Part shown: one piece after another, positions 9,901-17,850 of the stretch
How positions within the stretch are numbered: the stretch's first letter is position 1
Layout of the letters: each line of letters starts with the position of its first letter
NCBI RefSeq assembly: GCF_006965485.1
Contig: NZ_CP041360.1
Span: 1-64,000, forward strand
DNA from: Spirosoma sp. KCTC 42546
Lineage (GTDB): Bacteria; Bacteroidota; Bacteroidia; Cytophagales; Spirosomataceae
Direction: 5' to 3'
Length of the DNA stretch: 64,000 nt
Program-made: the position numbers and the translations under genes
Notes under the pieces: model-generated
Database searches by the model: none
Seen by the model: the letters and a program-made list of their open reading frames with translations, nothing else
Told to the model about the DNA's origin: nothing

Positions 9901-10055
9901 TGCTTTTTGTTACGGTCAACTACGCCCTGCTTGTTGGTGGCGTAGGCTTCGGCGTCGGATTTGATGTTCCGAGACACGAAGGTGAATGACAGAAAGTAAA
10001 TGCATATGGCTGCAATAACCCCTGTCAGAATAAGAATTCCGGTTTTGTTTTGCAT
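6981..10055 (-). CDS. secDF: SecD-SecF fusion protein translocase subunit
   Basis: 1024 residues from the ATG at 10055; an upstream in-frame TTG is less likely because MQNKTGILILTG makes a normal first span. The SecD half shows LGLDLQGGMHVVLEV (residues about 75-90) and GMAVDANVLIFERIKEEL; the SecF half shows LGVDFKGGRSYVIRFE and MGYSMNDTVVVFDRVREY. Each half has six membrane spans and a periplasmic domain. SecDF uses the proton gradient to pull secreted proteins across the inner membrane with SecYEG. An Ala/Thr-rich insert (about residues 260-310) in the SecD periplasmic domain is common in Bacteroidota. It lies 96 nt downstream of a small membrane-protein gene. Confidence 0.96.
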   Translation of the reverse strand: MQNKTGILILTGVIAAICIYFLSFTFVSRNIKSDAEAYATNKQGVVDRNKKQHYLDSLWKEPVYLGSTLQEVTERELGLGLDLQGGMHVVLEVSPSDILRSLSGNNRDPKFNQALKQALEDQKTSNTSFVDLFASAFKKLAPDTKLASVFATSANRSKINFQSSDTEVRKLLNDEVNGATTRAFQIIQARVDKFGVANPNIQRLPGSGRIQIELPGVDNPERIRRLLTGAAKLEFTEVYRLNELAPAIEGIGAYLLAQEAARKAAVKTTAPTTGSAAKGASSLETQLAQGSKKDSTAKNDTAAAAAQGTALTQLFLPVGQDQLGVYLKDTARANAVLNAPEVKGLFPADAFFAWDRKTFKATDGKEILPLYFLKKSGGRAPLEGDVITDAANDYDDRGRPEVTMNMNPEGARKWKNLTAANVGRPVAILLDNLVYTAPNVQNEIPNGRSSISGNFTVEETKDMANVLKAGKLPAPTNIVEESVVGATLGSEAVSAGVLSSIIGILLVLGFVVFYYNRAGLIADIALIVNLFFLMGVMASLGAVLTMPGIAGIVLSIGMAVDANVLIFERIKEELELGKSFKVAVTDGFKNAMSSIIDSNVTTFLTGIVLFIFGTGLILGFATTLIIGILTSLFAAIFITRLLLEYYIRNGKTLSFTSSWAKNLFADSDFDFVSRRKLYYTVSSVIIGLGIISAIFRGFGLGVDFKGGRSYVIRFEKTVSTDDVRNALEPVLGGSPEVKTYGGTGIGANQVKVTTPYLVDDNSQGADKKAEATVYKGLSSIQGNPAKIESSQKVGPTIAYDLLTSALWSILLAVAVVFVYILIRFKKLAFGYGAVVAMFHDVLIILAIFSIFNGFLPFSLDVDQAFVGALLTIMGYSMNDTVVVFDRVREYLAENKGKKETIATIINNALNSTLSRTAVTGFSTILVLLVLFIFGGETIRGFSFAMLIGVIVGTYSSLFVATPIVVDSLSRDQEKEVIVPTISEKKTGFDAIPADFTTAAPATPEEFTAKKEKKEKKPLIRPSQS

Positions 10056-10151
10056 GAGTGACAACGAGACCAAAGCTCGTTTGTGAAGAAAAATGAACTA
10101 CTTGAAAGGACAAAAAACGATCAGTTACCAGGCAGAAAACCTGGTAAAACG

Positions 10152-10532
10152 CTAGGGGGCGTTAGTGGCAATATGATGCCCGAAGACGTGCCTGAAATAG
10201 GAGAAATAGAAATGCGGAAGGGTGAAATGCCGGAGTAGCACAACGCTGAGCAACAGCAGAATCACAAGCGTGGGGGATGGCAACAGAAACGCTGTCTGAC
10301 CTGAATCCCCTAACTGGATAGCTGGGGTAACAACGGCTTCAAACTGGGCTGCGCTCAGTTCAGCCGAGGAAGGAGCATCCGTCGCTTTACCGGACTTGGC
10401 CTGCTCAGCTACCGCTTTTTGGGCTAATGGCTTTGCCTGTGTCACATTACCATGCCCCCAAACGGCTGTAAACAGCAGCAGGGAGGCCAGTATAAAACTG
10501 GAAAGGCGTTGTATGACACGCGGTTGCTTCAT
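10152..10532 (-). CDS. Small membrane protein of unknown function upstream of secDF
   Basis: 126 residues from the ATG at 10532 (MKQPRVIQRL); a longer frame upstream lacks a better start. There is a signal-like segment at residues 10-25, a polar Ala/Lys/Ser-rich middle, a second membrane span at about 82-98, and a His/Phe-rich tail (HFTLPHFYFSYF then FGHHIATNAP). No family recognised. It sits 96 nt before secDF on the same strand and may share its transcript, so a role near the translocon is possible but only from position. Confidence 0.65.
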   Translation of the reverse strand: MKQPRVIQRLSSFILASLLLFTAVWGHGNVTQAKPLAQKAVAEQAKSGKATDAPSSAELSAAQFEAVVTPAIQLGDSGQTAFLLPSPTLVILLLLSVVLLRHFTLPHFYFSYFRHVFGHHIATNAP

Positions 10533-10774
10533 ATTATTCCTTAGCGGACGACAAATTTCGTACCAATTCGGGAGTAATGCAAGTGTAATTCGTATAGCTT
10601 TTAAAATCATAACGTATAACCTCCATAGTCATAGGATAAAGTATACATTTTTCAACATCGTGATTATCAAGGAGTTTGGTCACTTAATAAATCACATAAT
10701 TTTTAAGATGAATGACTACTATTTTGTAGATAAGCCTTATTTTGTTGATGAATAGCTCCTCTAAATAACCACAC

Positions 10775-13700
10775 ATGATTAAATTACTACTTGCGTCCAC
10801 ACTGATGCTGGTGGCCATCGTTGCACAAACACAGTCACTCCCAGTCCGCCTATCGGTTGTATCGATCACTCCCAGTGAGAATACAGGCCAGGATTATTCG
10901 CCCTGGCTCTCTGACGATATTACTAATCTGGTACAGAGTGCCTGGTCAGACAATGCTAAATGGGTACAGGTAACGCTCAAGCTTGAGAAAAAAAGCTTGG
11001 TTTCCAGCCTATCGTTATATGACCATGAAGGCTCGTTTTCGGATAAACCTGCGCTACTATACGCTATGAATGGTACCCAGCGGGTGCTCATTGGCTCCTT
11101 CGATGGCTCTGCGTACAAAAGTTGGGTAACGCTTAAGCCATTTCAGGCACTCGTTGCCGATGCCATAATGATTTATAAGTATGGCAATAACATTCCCCAG
11201 AAAATCAACGTGTTTGGCCAGCCTATCACAGAGTCGACGTCTATCCCTCGTCCACTCGACTTGTTGAAGCTTGTATCTGCAAAAGACAATCCTGTAACGG
11301 GCGCAGATTATTCGGCTTACCTCAACAACGATATGAACAAGCTGGTACCTTCTTATTGGCAGCCTGAAAACTTCAAGTGGACCGACGTTACCATAAAATT
11401 TGACAAGAAGAGTTTGCTGACCAAACTAGACTTGTATGACACTGAAGGGTCTTTTGAATCGGCACCTGCCCAAGTATACGCATTGAATGGGAAAGAAAAA
11501 ACCTTGATTGGGACCTTCACGGGCGACAGCTATTATGAGTTTAAATCGTATGCATTAACGGAACCGCTGGTTGCCGAAGGCATCATCATTCATAAATACT
11601 GTAATAATATACCCGTCAAGATACGTGCTTACGGTAAGGTGCTGCCAACCGATCCACTCGATGCGATTCTGTATGCGCAAGAGCGGGTGAACGTAACGAA
11701 CGTTACATCGAACTTACCCACACCCCAGAACTATTCACCCTACCTGAATGATGATATGGGTAGCCTGGTGCAAACGGATTGGAGTGGGGATAATTGTCGA
11801 TGGATGGATCTGACGCTCAAATTAGACATCAAAAGCACACTGACCAAACTGGAGCTATACGATGGCGAAGATGAGTTTTCGAGTACGCCAGCCCAGATTT
11901 ATGCGCTCAACGGAACCAAAAAAACGCTGCTTGGTACGTTTACAGGACCTGCATATAAAGTCTGGCAGACACTTACGTTTCCGTCTGTAGTGGCCGAGGC
12001 TATTGTTATTCACAAATATTGTAACGCACTACCCATTAAAATCCGGGTGTATGGGCATCCGGTGGAAGAGGCTACAGTAACCCCTCCAGTTGTTTCACTA
12101 GGCAATAAAATTCCAATTGATGCGAGTCGCTGGTATCAGCTTAACAATACGAGCGGAGGGTTGGCCTCTCTGTTTGATGGGAACACCAACGACGAACTGC
12201 AATCGGGGTGGGGCAAAGTTCTGAATACGTATGATGCTTATTATCCGCTACAAGCTGGTGAGTCAATGGATATTAAAGCGGTTAAGTTTTACGATGGCAA
12301 TGGCAGTAATTCCGCCAGCCCAATGAAGTTATCCATCATCACAAGCGATTGGAAACGGATTGAACTGGCTCAGTTTCAGGGCTTGGAATACAATGCCTGG
12401 GTGGGCCCGTACCCCACACGATCAACATCGGGAGATGCTAAATTTCTGCTCGATAATGTAGTAACCGGAGCACGATACCTGGTTATTAACACGTCGGATT
12501 TCTGGCCTCGGGAAATTGAACTCTATGGAACGTATCAGGCGGGAAATGTTGCCGCTAGTGGAGTGCCCAAAAAAAGCCCGACATTCAAAAAACTGCTCGG
12601 GGTAAACGCCTTCGAATGGGATTTTTATCAGTCAAATGTGCCGGGGATTTCAGCACCTAAACTAAAAGCACTTCAATCATTTGGTGTTATCCGGCACTAT
12701 ATGGATTGGGAAAAGCTGGAGCTCACTGAAGGCAATTACACGTTCAATCCAACCCATTCGGGCGGCTGGAATTATGACCTGATGTACGAACGCTGCAAAG
12801 CGGATGGCATTGAAGTAATGGCTTGTCTGAAAGACATGACCCCCTGGATGAACTCAACCTACCCAGCCGACCAACAGGGCAGTGATAATGTACCTGTACG
12901 ATTTGGGAAAGATTATGCAAATCCACTCTCGTATATCGAACAGGCGAAGGTGGCGTTTCAGTATGCTGCCCGCTATGGAAAGAATCCATCAATCAATCCT
13001 GCATTAGTTAAGGTAAATACGAATGCCCGTTGGGCAAACGATCCAGCCAATGTGGTGAAAATTGGGTTAGGATTAATTAATTTCATTGAGTGCGATAATG
13101 AGCGTGACAAATGGTGGCGGGGACGAAAAGCGTACCAGACTGGTCGTGAGTACGCAGCGAATATGTCTGCGTTTTACGATGGGCATAAAAACACAATGGG
13201 GGAGGGCGTTGGGGTAAAAAATGCTGATCCAAGCATGACTGTGGTAATGGGGGGCTTATGTTCGATTGCTAACGGTACTGATTACATCAGGGGTATGATT
13301 GACTGGTGTAAAGAATTTCGGGGCTACAAGTCAGATGGGCGCGTTGACCTTTGCTGGGATGTTATCAATTATCACCTTTACCCCGATAATGGCCAATCCA
13401 TGCAAAACGGTAACGGTGCCTCCTCCCGAGGGAAGGCTCCTGAACTATCGGTGGCCGCTCAGGTAGTCAGAAACGTCTTGAAGCTGGCGCATGAAGCCTG
13501 CTATGATATGCCGGTCTATGTGTCAGAAACGGGCTATGACCTGAACCAGGGAAGCCCACTTCACGCAATTTCCATTGGTAACAAATCGGTAACGACCACT
13601 CAGGCCGACTGGAACCTGCGGACGGCCCTGCTGTATGGCCGGGAGGGCGTAGATCGGGTCGACTTTTACCAGACTTACGACCTGAATTTGGATTGTGCCA

Positions 13701-14350
13701 ATCAGTTTTGTTCAATGGGTTTTATGAACGCTGATTTCACCCGCAAACCGGCCGCCAACTATTTTTATCAGGCCAAAAAACTTATTGGTGATTATGTGTT
13801 CAAGGAGTCATTGAGCACAAACCCAAATGTTGATCGGTACGAAAGCAATGGTCAGTCAGCTTACGCGCTTTGGATTCCGGATGAAGTTGGCCGCACTGGT
13901 CAGTACACACTGAATTTGGGCGTTGGGACTGCCGCGAAGGTGTATACTCCTCAAACAGGATGCGATTCCATGGCGATACAAGTGCTGCCCGTTATCAATG
14001 GACAGCTTGCATTGACGCTGACCGAAACACCTATATTTGTTATACCTGCGTCGATCTCTGCGCGCTTAGCTGCCCAATCGCCTGAAAATGAGGAAGAATT
14101 GCTACGTGTTTACCCGAATCCATCGGCTGATAAAGTATCTGTTCAGCTTCGTAGTGCGTACGTGGGCGACGTAGAAATAAGTATAGCTGATGCCAACCTG
14201 GGCATAACCCGGCATCAAATCACGCGGCCAAAAAGCACAACCACATTTTCTGAAATGGTCGATTTGTCAGCACTACCGTACGGAATTTACCTCCTTGAGG
14301 TAAAACAAGGCACCACCCGAACGGTTAGGCGAATTTTGAAGGTGCATTAG
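10775..14350 (+). CDS. Secreted multi-domain clan GH-A glycoside hydrolase with T9SS sorting domain
   Basis: 1191 residues. Residues 1-20 are a signal peptide (MIKLLLASTLMLVAIVAQTQ). Three homologous beta-sandwich-like modules follow (about 39-150, 178-290, 318-430), each with YSxYLNDD, a W-x-D-V/L-T-L strand and an IHKYCNxIPxKI ending, then a diverged fourth (445-588). The catalytic barrel spans about 600-1060: NE at 775-776 is the expected acid/base and E918 in VSETG the expected nucleophile of clan GH-A. Residues about 1105-1191 form a T9SS C-terminal domain (YPNPSADK, then LPYGIYLLEVKQG). The modules probably bind carbohydrate. The exact GH family and substrate are unknown. No SusC/SusD genes lie nearby. 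Confidence 0.87.
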   Translation: MIKLLLASTLMLVAIVAQTQSLPVRLSVVSITPSENTGQDYSPWLSDDITNLVQSAWSDNAKWVQVTLKLEKKSLVSSLSLYDHEGSFSDKPALLYAMNGTQRVLIGSFDGSAYKSWVTLKPFQALVADAIMIYKYGNNIPQKINVFGQPITESTSIPRPLDLLKLVSAKDNPVTGADYSAYLNNDMNKLVPSYWQPENFKWTDVTIKFDKKSLLTKLDLYDTEGSFESAPAQVYALNGKEKTLIGTFTGDSYYEFKSYALTEPLVAEGIIIHKYCNNIPVKIRAYGKVLPTDPLDAILYAQERVNVTNVTSNLPTPQNYSPYLNDDMGSLVQTDWSGDNCRWMDLTLKLDIKSTLTKLELYDGEDEFSSTPAQIYALNGTKKTLLGTFTGPAYKVWQTLTFPSVVAEAIVIHKYCNALPIKIRVYGHPVEEATVTPPVVSLGNKIPIDASRWYQLNNTSGGLASLFDGNTNDELQSGWGKVLNTYDAYYPLQAGESMDIKAVKFYDGNGSNSASPMKLSIITSDWKRIELAQFQGLEYNAWVGPYPTRSTSGDAKFLLDNVVTGARYLVINTSDFWPREIELYGTYQAGNVAASGVPKKSPTFKKLLGVNAFEWDFYQSNVPGISAPKLKALQSFGVIRHYMDWEKLELTEGNYTFNPTHSGGWNYDLMYERCKADGIEVMACLKDMTPWMNSTYPADQQGSDNVPVRFGKDYANPLSYIEQAKVAFQYAARYGKNPSINPALVKVNTNARWANDPANVVKIGLGLINFIECDNERDKWWRGRKAYQTGREYAANMSAFYDGHKNTMGEGVGVKNADPSMTVVMGGLCSIANGTDYIRGMIDWCKEFRGYKSDGRVDLCWDVINYHLYPDNGQSMQNGNGASSRGKAPELSVAAQVVRNVLKLAHEACYDMPVYVSETGYDLNQGSPLHAISIGNKSVTTTQADWNLRTALLYGREGVDRVDFYQTYDLNLDCANQFCSMGFMNADFTRKPAANYFYQAKKLIGDYVFKESLSTNPNVDRYESNGQSAYALWIPDEVGRTGQYTLNLGVGTAAKVYTPQTGCDSMAIQVLPVINGQLALTLTETPIFVIPASISARLAAQSPENEEELLRVYPNPSADKVSVQLRSAYVGDVEISIADANLGITRHQITRPKSTTTFSEMVDLSALPYGIYLLEVKQGTTRTVRRILKVH

Positions 14351-14363
14351 CCCGTAGGCCTAC

Positions 14364-14403
14364 AAACTAAAAGGACCCATCAATCGGTGGGTCTTTTTAG
14401 TTT
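14364..14403 (+). terminator. Rho-independent terminator of the glycoside hydrolase gene
   Basis: A 16-bp stem with one G-T mismatch (14364-14379 with 14388-14403; core GGACCCA/TGGGTCT) and an 8-nt loop, with a TTTTT stretch in the descending arm. It begins 14 nt after the stop. Confidence 0.8.
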
Positions 14404-14539
14404 AAAGGTGTTAAGATGGGATTGTCTGCCTGAATCCTTATCCTCAAAGACCCGGGGAATGAGAAACTGAGTCAATCAGAAACTCCATTCGGCTTGCGGA
14501 TAATTCTGTCAAAAAAGAATAAACCATTACTTTCGCCCT

Positions 14540-15373
14540 ATGAATCTGCACGAATTTATTCAATTGGCCTTGGCCGAAGATGTTGGCGACGGCGATCATA
14601 CATCCTTATCGACCATACCCGCCGATGCGCAGAAGCGCGCCCGCTTGTTGGTGAAAGAAACGGGTATTCTGGCGGGAGTTGACGTAGCCAAAGCCATTTT
14701 TGCCGAAGTTGATCCAGCTTTTGAGGTCAACGTGCTCATGCACGATGGAGCCAGCATTAAGCCCGGCGACATTGTGCTAACAGTTAGCGGAAACGCCCGG
14801 AATATCCTGACTGCCGAACGGCTGGTATTGAATTGTATGCAACGTATGAGCGGCATTGCAACGCATACGCGTGAGTTGGTCAATCTATTGGAGGGAACCC
14901 GGGCGAAGCTGCTGGACACGCGCAAAACCACGCCAAATTTCCGCATCTGTGAGAAAATGGCAACCAAAATCGGGGGTGCTGTGAATCACCGCTTCGGGTT
15001 GTACGACATGATTTTGATTAAGGATAACCACGTCGATTACGCCGGAAGTATTGAAGCGGCCATCACTAAGGCGGTCACGTATCTGAAGGAAACCGGTCGG
15101 CAGTTGCGCATCGAGGTAGAAACCCGAAACCGCGCTGAAGTGGAGGAAGTCCTGCGAGTTGGTCAGGTAGATGTGATTTTGTTAGACAATTTTACGCCCG
15201 ATGGCATTCGTGATATGGTTCGGCTAATTAATGGTAAGTTCGTTACCGAAGCATCGGGCGGCATTGATGAAACGAACCTGCGCGCCTATGCCGAAACAGG
15301 CGTAGATTTTATTTCATCGGGCGCACTAACGCACCAGATCAAGAGCCTGGACTTGAGTTTAAAGGCGTATTAA
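14540..15373 (+). CDS. nadC: Nicotinate-nucleotide pyrophosphorylase (carboxylating), quinolinate phosphoribosyltransferase
   Basis: 277 residues, normal for NadC. It converts quinolinate and PRPP to nicotinate mononucleotide, the last step of de novo NAD synthesis before the shared pathway. Recognised by AEDVGDGDHTS at the N-terminus, AERLVLNCMQRMSGIAT in the middle, then DTRKTTPNFRICEK and NHRFGLYDMILIKDNH, which carry the phosphate- and quinolinate-binding Arg, Lys and His residues. ASGGIDETN near the C-terminus is the barrel phosphate site. The partner genes nadA and nadB are 30 kb away in this window. TACTTTCG at 14529-14536, a near-match to the -7 consensus, sits just before the ATG. 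Confidence 0.96.
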   Translation: MNLHEFIQLALAEDVGDGDHTSLSTIPADAQKRARLLVKETGILAGVDVAKAIFAEVDPAFEVNVLMHDGASIKPGDIVLTVSGNARNILTAERLVLNCMQRMSGIATHTRELVNLLEGTRAKLLDTRKTTPNFRICEKMATKIGGAVNHRFGLYDMILIKDNHVDYAGSIEAAITKAVTYLKETGRQLRIEVETRNRAEVEEVLRVGQVDVILLDNFTPDGIRDMVRLINGKFVTEASGGIDETNLRAYAETGVDFISSGALTHQIKSLDLSLKAY

Positions 15374-15399
15374 CTAGTTGTCAGGTACCGTAAAGGGTT

Positions 15400-15453
15400 G
15401 TCAGGTGTAGTCAGGGTTTGTGGTTTTATCGACCATTCTTGACTATCTCTGAC
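15400..15453 (+). terminator. Interrupted hairpin between nadC and the convergent hypothetical gene
   Basis: GTCAG-n3-TAGTCA (15400-15413) pairs with TGACTA-n3-CTGAC (15440-15453), followed by CTTTTATTT. It is a plausible end of the nadC transcript. Confidence 0.4.
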
Positions 15454-15456
15454 CTT

Positions 15457-15777
15457 TTATTTGGCTGGGTTTTCATCAATCCCCAATCTGGGCAAAGCTG
15501 GGTTTAAAATTCGGGGAACTATTTTAATTCGGAAAACCCGCATGTCGGCCATATGGAAATCGCAGCTGTAGAACTCCCGCTGCTTAACTCCTCTGTACAC
15601 CGCCATATAGTTAACTTTTGGGGGCCAGTTATTCAGCGCCAGCTCCGCTGTGATCGCATCCACGGCCTTTCGGAGATTAGAAAAAAATATGACCGTTGGC
15701 TCTCGCTGCCGAATGGTCATTAAGGAGCCGACATACTGAATTGTTACTTCATAAATCGTTCGGCCGGTAGGGCGCAT
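15457..15777 (-). CDS. Hypothetical protein
   Basis: 106 residues from the ATG at 15777; a TTG at 15795 would add six. The protein is basic, with no signal peptide or membrane span. A central segment (PTVIFFSNLRKAVDAI) suggests an alpha/beta fold. I do not recognise a family. It is a lone minus-strand gene convergent with nadC. A non-coding origin cannot be excluded, but codon use looks like its neighbours. Confidence 0.5.
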   Translation of the reverse strand: MRPTGRTIYEVTIQYVGSLMTIRQREPTVIFFSNLRKAVDAITAELALNNWPPKVNYMAVYRGVKQREFYSCDFHMADMRVFRIKIVPRILNPALPRLGIDENPAK

Positions 15778-15905
15778 TCCGATAGTTTTGGCCAATCGAT
15801 TGAGGTTTATGCGTAAATATAGATAAAATGAAAAACTATTCTACTATTTTTCAATGTCTAAACTAAAGTTATACCTCAGGCGTTTTACCTACAATTGCAT
15901 CAATC

Positions 15906-15936
15906 AACACCCGGCCGCTTTAAACGACCGGGTGTT
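15906..15936 (+). terminator. Rho-independent terminator on the plus strand without an obvious gene
   Basis: A perfect 9-bp GC-rich stem (AACACCCGG 15906-15914 with CCGGGTGTT 15928-15936) is followed by TTTT on the plus strand. No plus-strand gene ends nearby, since the preceding gene runs the other way, so it may end a short untranslated RNA from about 15800. Confidence 0.6.
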
Positions 15937-15949
15937 TTTGTTTCCAAAC

Positions 15950-15984
15950 AAAAAAGCGCTGGCCAATAAGACCAACGCTTTTTT
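15950..15984 (-). terminator. Terminator of pdhB
   Basis: A 13-bp stem (15950-15962 with 15972-15984; one G-T wobble on the minus strand) with a 9-nt loop and TTTTTT on the minus strand. It lies 54 nt after the pdhB stop. Confidence 0.8.
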
Positions 15985-16037
15985 GCTTGAGTAAGGCGGC
16001 CGCCGGGCTGGCGTATCAGTGGAAACCCGCGTTACAC

Positions 16038-17018
16038 TTACTTCTTATACATTACCGTTTCGACGGCCTGTAGTGTACGCTTTACGTTTGGTAAAATAGC
16101 TTCGATGAGCGTTGGCGCATATGGAAGTGGTAAATCCATGCTGTTCACACGAACAACCGGTGAGTCCAGATAATCGAAGGCATTCCGTTGAATGTTGTAG
16201 GTCAACTCCGACGAAATAGCCGCCAATGGCCAGGCTTCTTCTACTATAACGCATCGATTCGTTTTCTTCACCGAATTGATAATTGTTGCGTAGTCAATGG
16301 GGCGAACTGAACGCAGGTCGATAACCTCCGCCGAAACGCCATTCTTCGCTAACTCATCGGCGGCTGCAAGAGCCACTTTCATGATTTTGCCGAACGATAC
16401 GATCGTTACGTCGTTGCCTTCGCGAACTACTTTGGCCTGCCCAATTGGAATCAGGTACTCTTCTTCAGGTACTTGACCTTTGTCGCCATACATCAACTCC
16501 GACTCCATAAAAATAACGGGGTCGTTATCTCGGATACAGGATTTAAGAAGCCCTTTGGCGTCGTAGGGGTTTGATGGGACAACAACTTTCAGTCCTGATG
16601 TATTGGCAAACCAATTCTCGAAGTTCTGCGAGTGTTGCGATGAAAGCATACCCGCATTACCGGTTGGTCCCCGGAAAACAATTGGGCATGAATATTGGCC
16701 ACCCGACATCGACATCACTTTGGCCGCTGAGTTAATGACCTGGTCAATCGCCACAAGCGAGAAGTTAAAGGTCATGAATTCAATGATTGGCCGTAGTCCG
16801 TTAATGGCTGAGCCAACGCCAATACCGGCAAAGCCAAGTTCGGCAATGGGGGTATCAATTACGCGCTCCGGACCGAATTCGTCCAGCATACCCTGGCTAA
16901 CTTTATAAGCCCCATTGTATTCGGCGACTTCTTCGCCCATCAGATAGACCAGCGGGTCCCGGCGCATTTCTTCCGTCATGGCCTCCCGCAGGGCTTCGCG
17001 GAACTGTATTTCTCTCAT
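16038..17018 (-). CDS. pdhB: Pyruvate dehydrogenase E1 component, beta subunit
   Basis: 326 residues, full length for the E1-beta family. It pairs with an E1-alpha subunit to decarboxylate pyruvate with thiamine diphosphate and pass the acetyl group to lipoamide on E2. GEEVAEYNGAYKVSQGM near residue 28, DTPIAELGFAGIGVG near 55 and RGPTGNAGMLSSQHSQNFENWF near 115 are diagnostic. E1-alpha and E2 are not in the window, so the complex is encoded at dispersed loci. It has its own promoter at 17087-17117 and a strong terminator. A branched-chain 2-oxoacid dehydrogenase beta subunit is a close relative but a poorer fit. Confidence 0.93.
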   Translation of the reverse strand: MREIQFREALREAMTEEMRRDPLVYLMGEEVAEYNGAYKVSQGMLDEFGPERVIDTPIAELGFAGIGVGSAINGLRPIIEFMTFNFSLVAIDQVINSAAKVMSMSGGQYSCPIVFRGPTGNAGMLSSQHSQNFENWFANTSGLKVVVPSNPYDAKGLLKSCIRDNDPVIFMESELMYGDKGQVPEEEYLIPIGQAKVVREGNDVTIVSFGKIMKVALAAADELAKNGVSAEVIDLRSVRPIDYATIINSVKKTNRCVIVEEAWPLAAISSELTYNIQRNAFDYLDSPVVRVNSMDLPLPYAPTLIEAILPNVKRTLQAVETVMYKK

Positions 17019-17086
17019 GCTGAGTGTGTTGCTTTCGGTTAGTTACCTGCCCAAGCTAAATTAGGCGAGATGGCTGAAAAATTGGT

Positions 17087-17117
17087 CAAAAGTAGGCAAA
17101 ATGCCCTGATTCATCAA
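17087..17117 (-). promoter_or_regulatory. Promoter of pdhB
   Basis: On the minus strand TTTG (17117-17114), a 19-nt spacer, then TACTTTTG (17094-17087) match the Bacteroidota sigma-ABfr form at the expected spacing. The predicted leader is about 60 nt. The same -7 octamer precedes atpD. Confidence 0.6.
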
Positions 17118-17185
17118 ATGAACCTCAATAGCTTCTTTCAGTACGCTGGAAAATTCATGATTAACTGCCAGGGAGGGGTCTAATT

Positions 17186-17292
17186 AAAAAAACGAACCGC
17201 AGTGGCAAACCACCAAATTCGTCACGACCGCCCGGCGGCCCGGTCGCTCAAACAGTCATAAAGCTGGGTTTACCGATGAATACATGACTGTT
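17186..17292 (-). ncRNA. Candidate structured non-coding RNA
   Basis: Three stem-loops lie in a row: 17251-17259 with 17284-17292 (AACAGTCAT/ATGACTGTT), 17225-17230 with 17241-17246 (CGACCG/CGGTCG), and 17192-17196 with 17218-17222 enclosing GTGG/CCAC. On the minus strand the last hairpin is followed by a run of seven T, as in a rho-independent terminator. No open frame covers it. The sequence does not match 6S, SRP, RNase P or tmRNA patterns that I know. Strand and ends are uncertain. The rest of 17293-17553 is AT-rich, with T runs at 17311 and 17391 and no recognisable gene. Confidence 0.3.
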
Positions 17293-17553
17293 AAAGGCTT
17301 TAAAACGTCCGTTTTTTAGATGTACTCACAGTTGTCAAGTTGGGCAAGTGACGGATTGTGTACGATTCGACAAGCAGAACCGATTGCTCCGTTTTTTTTG
17401 ACAAAGAATCTTTAAAAATAAAAATGAATACTAATAAAGTCAAATTATAATTTTTCTGTTTATTTGTTGCCACTATCTACATGCTGGCCAGCGGTTTGAT
17501 AGAGGTGGATTCAGTCGGCCTACACTAACAGACTGAGATAAACAATTGCAGAT

Positions 17554-17727
17554 ATGAAAACAACTTTTTTCAAGCGGCTACTGGTATCTGGTCTGCTGGT
17601 CGGAATTCCGTTACTGGGTTTTTCTCAGGCATATTGTAAAAAACATGCTGTACAGTATTCACGTGGCCTCGTACTCGTTTGGACTACTTGTAATAATCCC
17701 GAAAGCAACACTTGGTGGTTTGAGTAG
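17554..17727 (+). CDS. 57-residue exported two-cysteine peptide next to an ABC transporter
   Basis: The frame ATG 17554 to TAG 17727 encodes 57 residues. Residues 1-26 are a clear signal peptide: MKTTFFKRLL, a hydrophobic core (VSGLLVGIPLLGF), then SQA. The mature part would be about 31 residues with two cysteines (C28, C46), able to form one disulfide, and an acidic, tryptophan-ending tail (TWWFE). No family recognised. It sits 123 nt before an ABC-transporter operon on the same strand, separated by a strong hairpin, an arrangement seen in bacteriocin and secreted-peptide loci. Such a role is inference. The clean signal peptide and Lys/Arg-rich start argue for a real gene. Confidence 0.6.
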   Translation: MKTTFFKRLLVSGLLVGIPLLGFSQAYCKKHAVQYSRGLVLVWTTCNNPESNTWWFE

Positions 17728-17782
17728 TTATGACAGGTTAGAGTGATTGCTTAACCTGTGGTTGTGATGAGATTAAAATGGA

Positions 17783-17822
17783 TAGTTTCCAGAAAAGCTA
17801 CGTTTAGCTTTTCTGGAAACTA
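17783..17822 (+). terminator. 18-bp perfect hairpin between peptide gene and ABC operon
   Basis: TAGTTTCCAGAAAAGCTA (17783-17800) pairs perfectly with 17805-17822 around the 4-nt loop CGTT. There is no T run after it, so it may be a partial terminator, RNA-stability element or attenuator. A weaker hairpin (ACAGGTTA/TAACCTGT) lies just upstream after the peptide stop. The outer stem word TTTCCAGA recurs in the hairpin after atpD (51242-51291). Confidence 0.55.
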
Positions 17823-17850
17823 AAACAAATTTCATAGATGAAATTTACTT

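Noticed and set aside
17186..17400. 6S RNA, SRP RNA or tmRNA
   Set aside because: The hairpins are short and separate, without the long bubble of 6S, the GGAAGGA-type SRP tetraloop region or a tRNA-like end of tmRNA.
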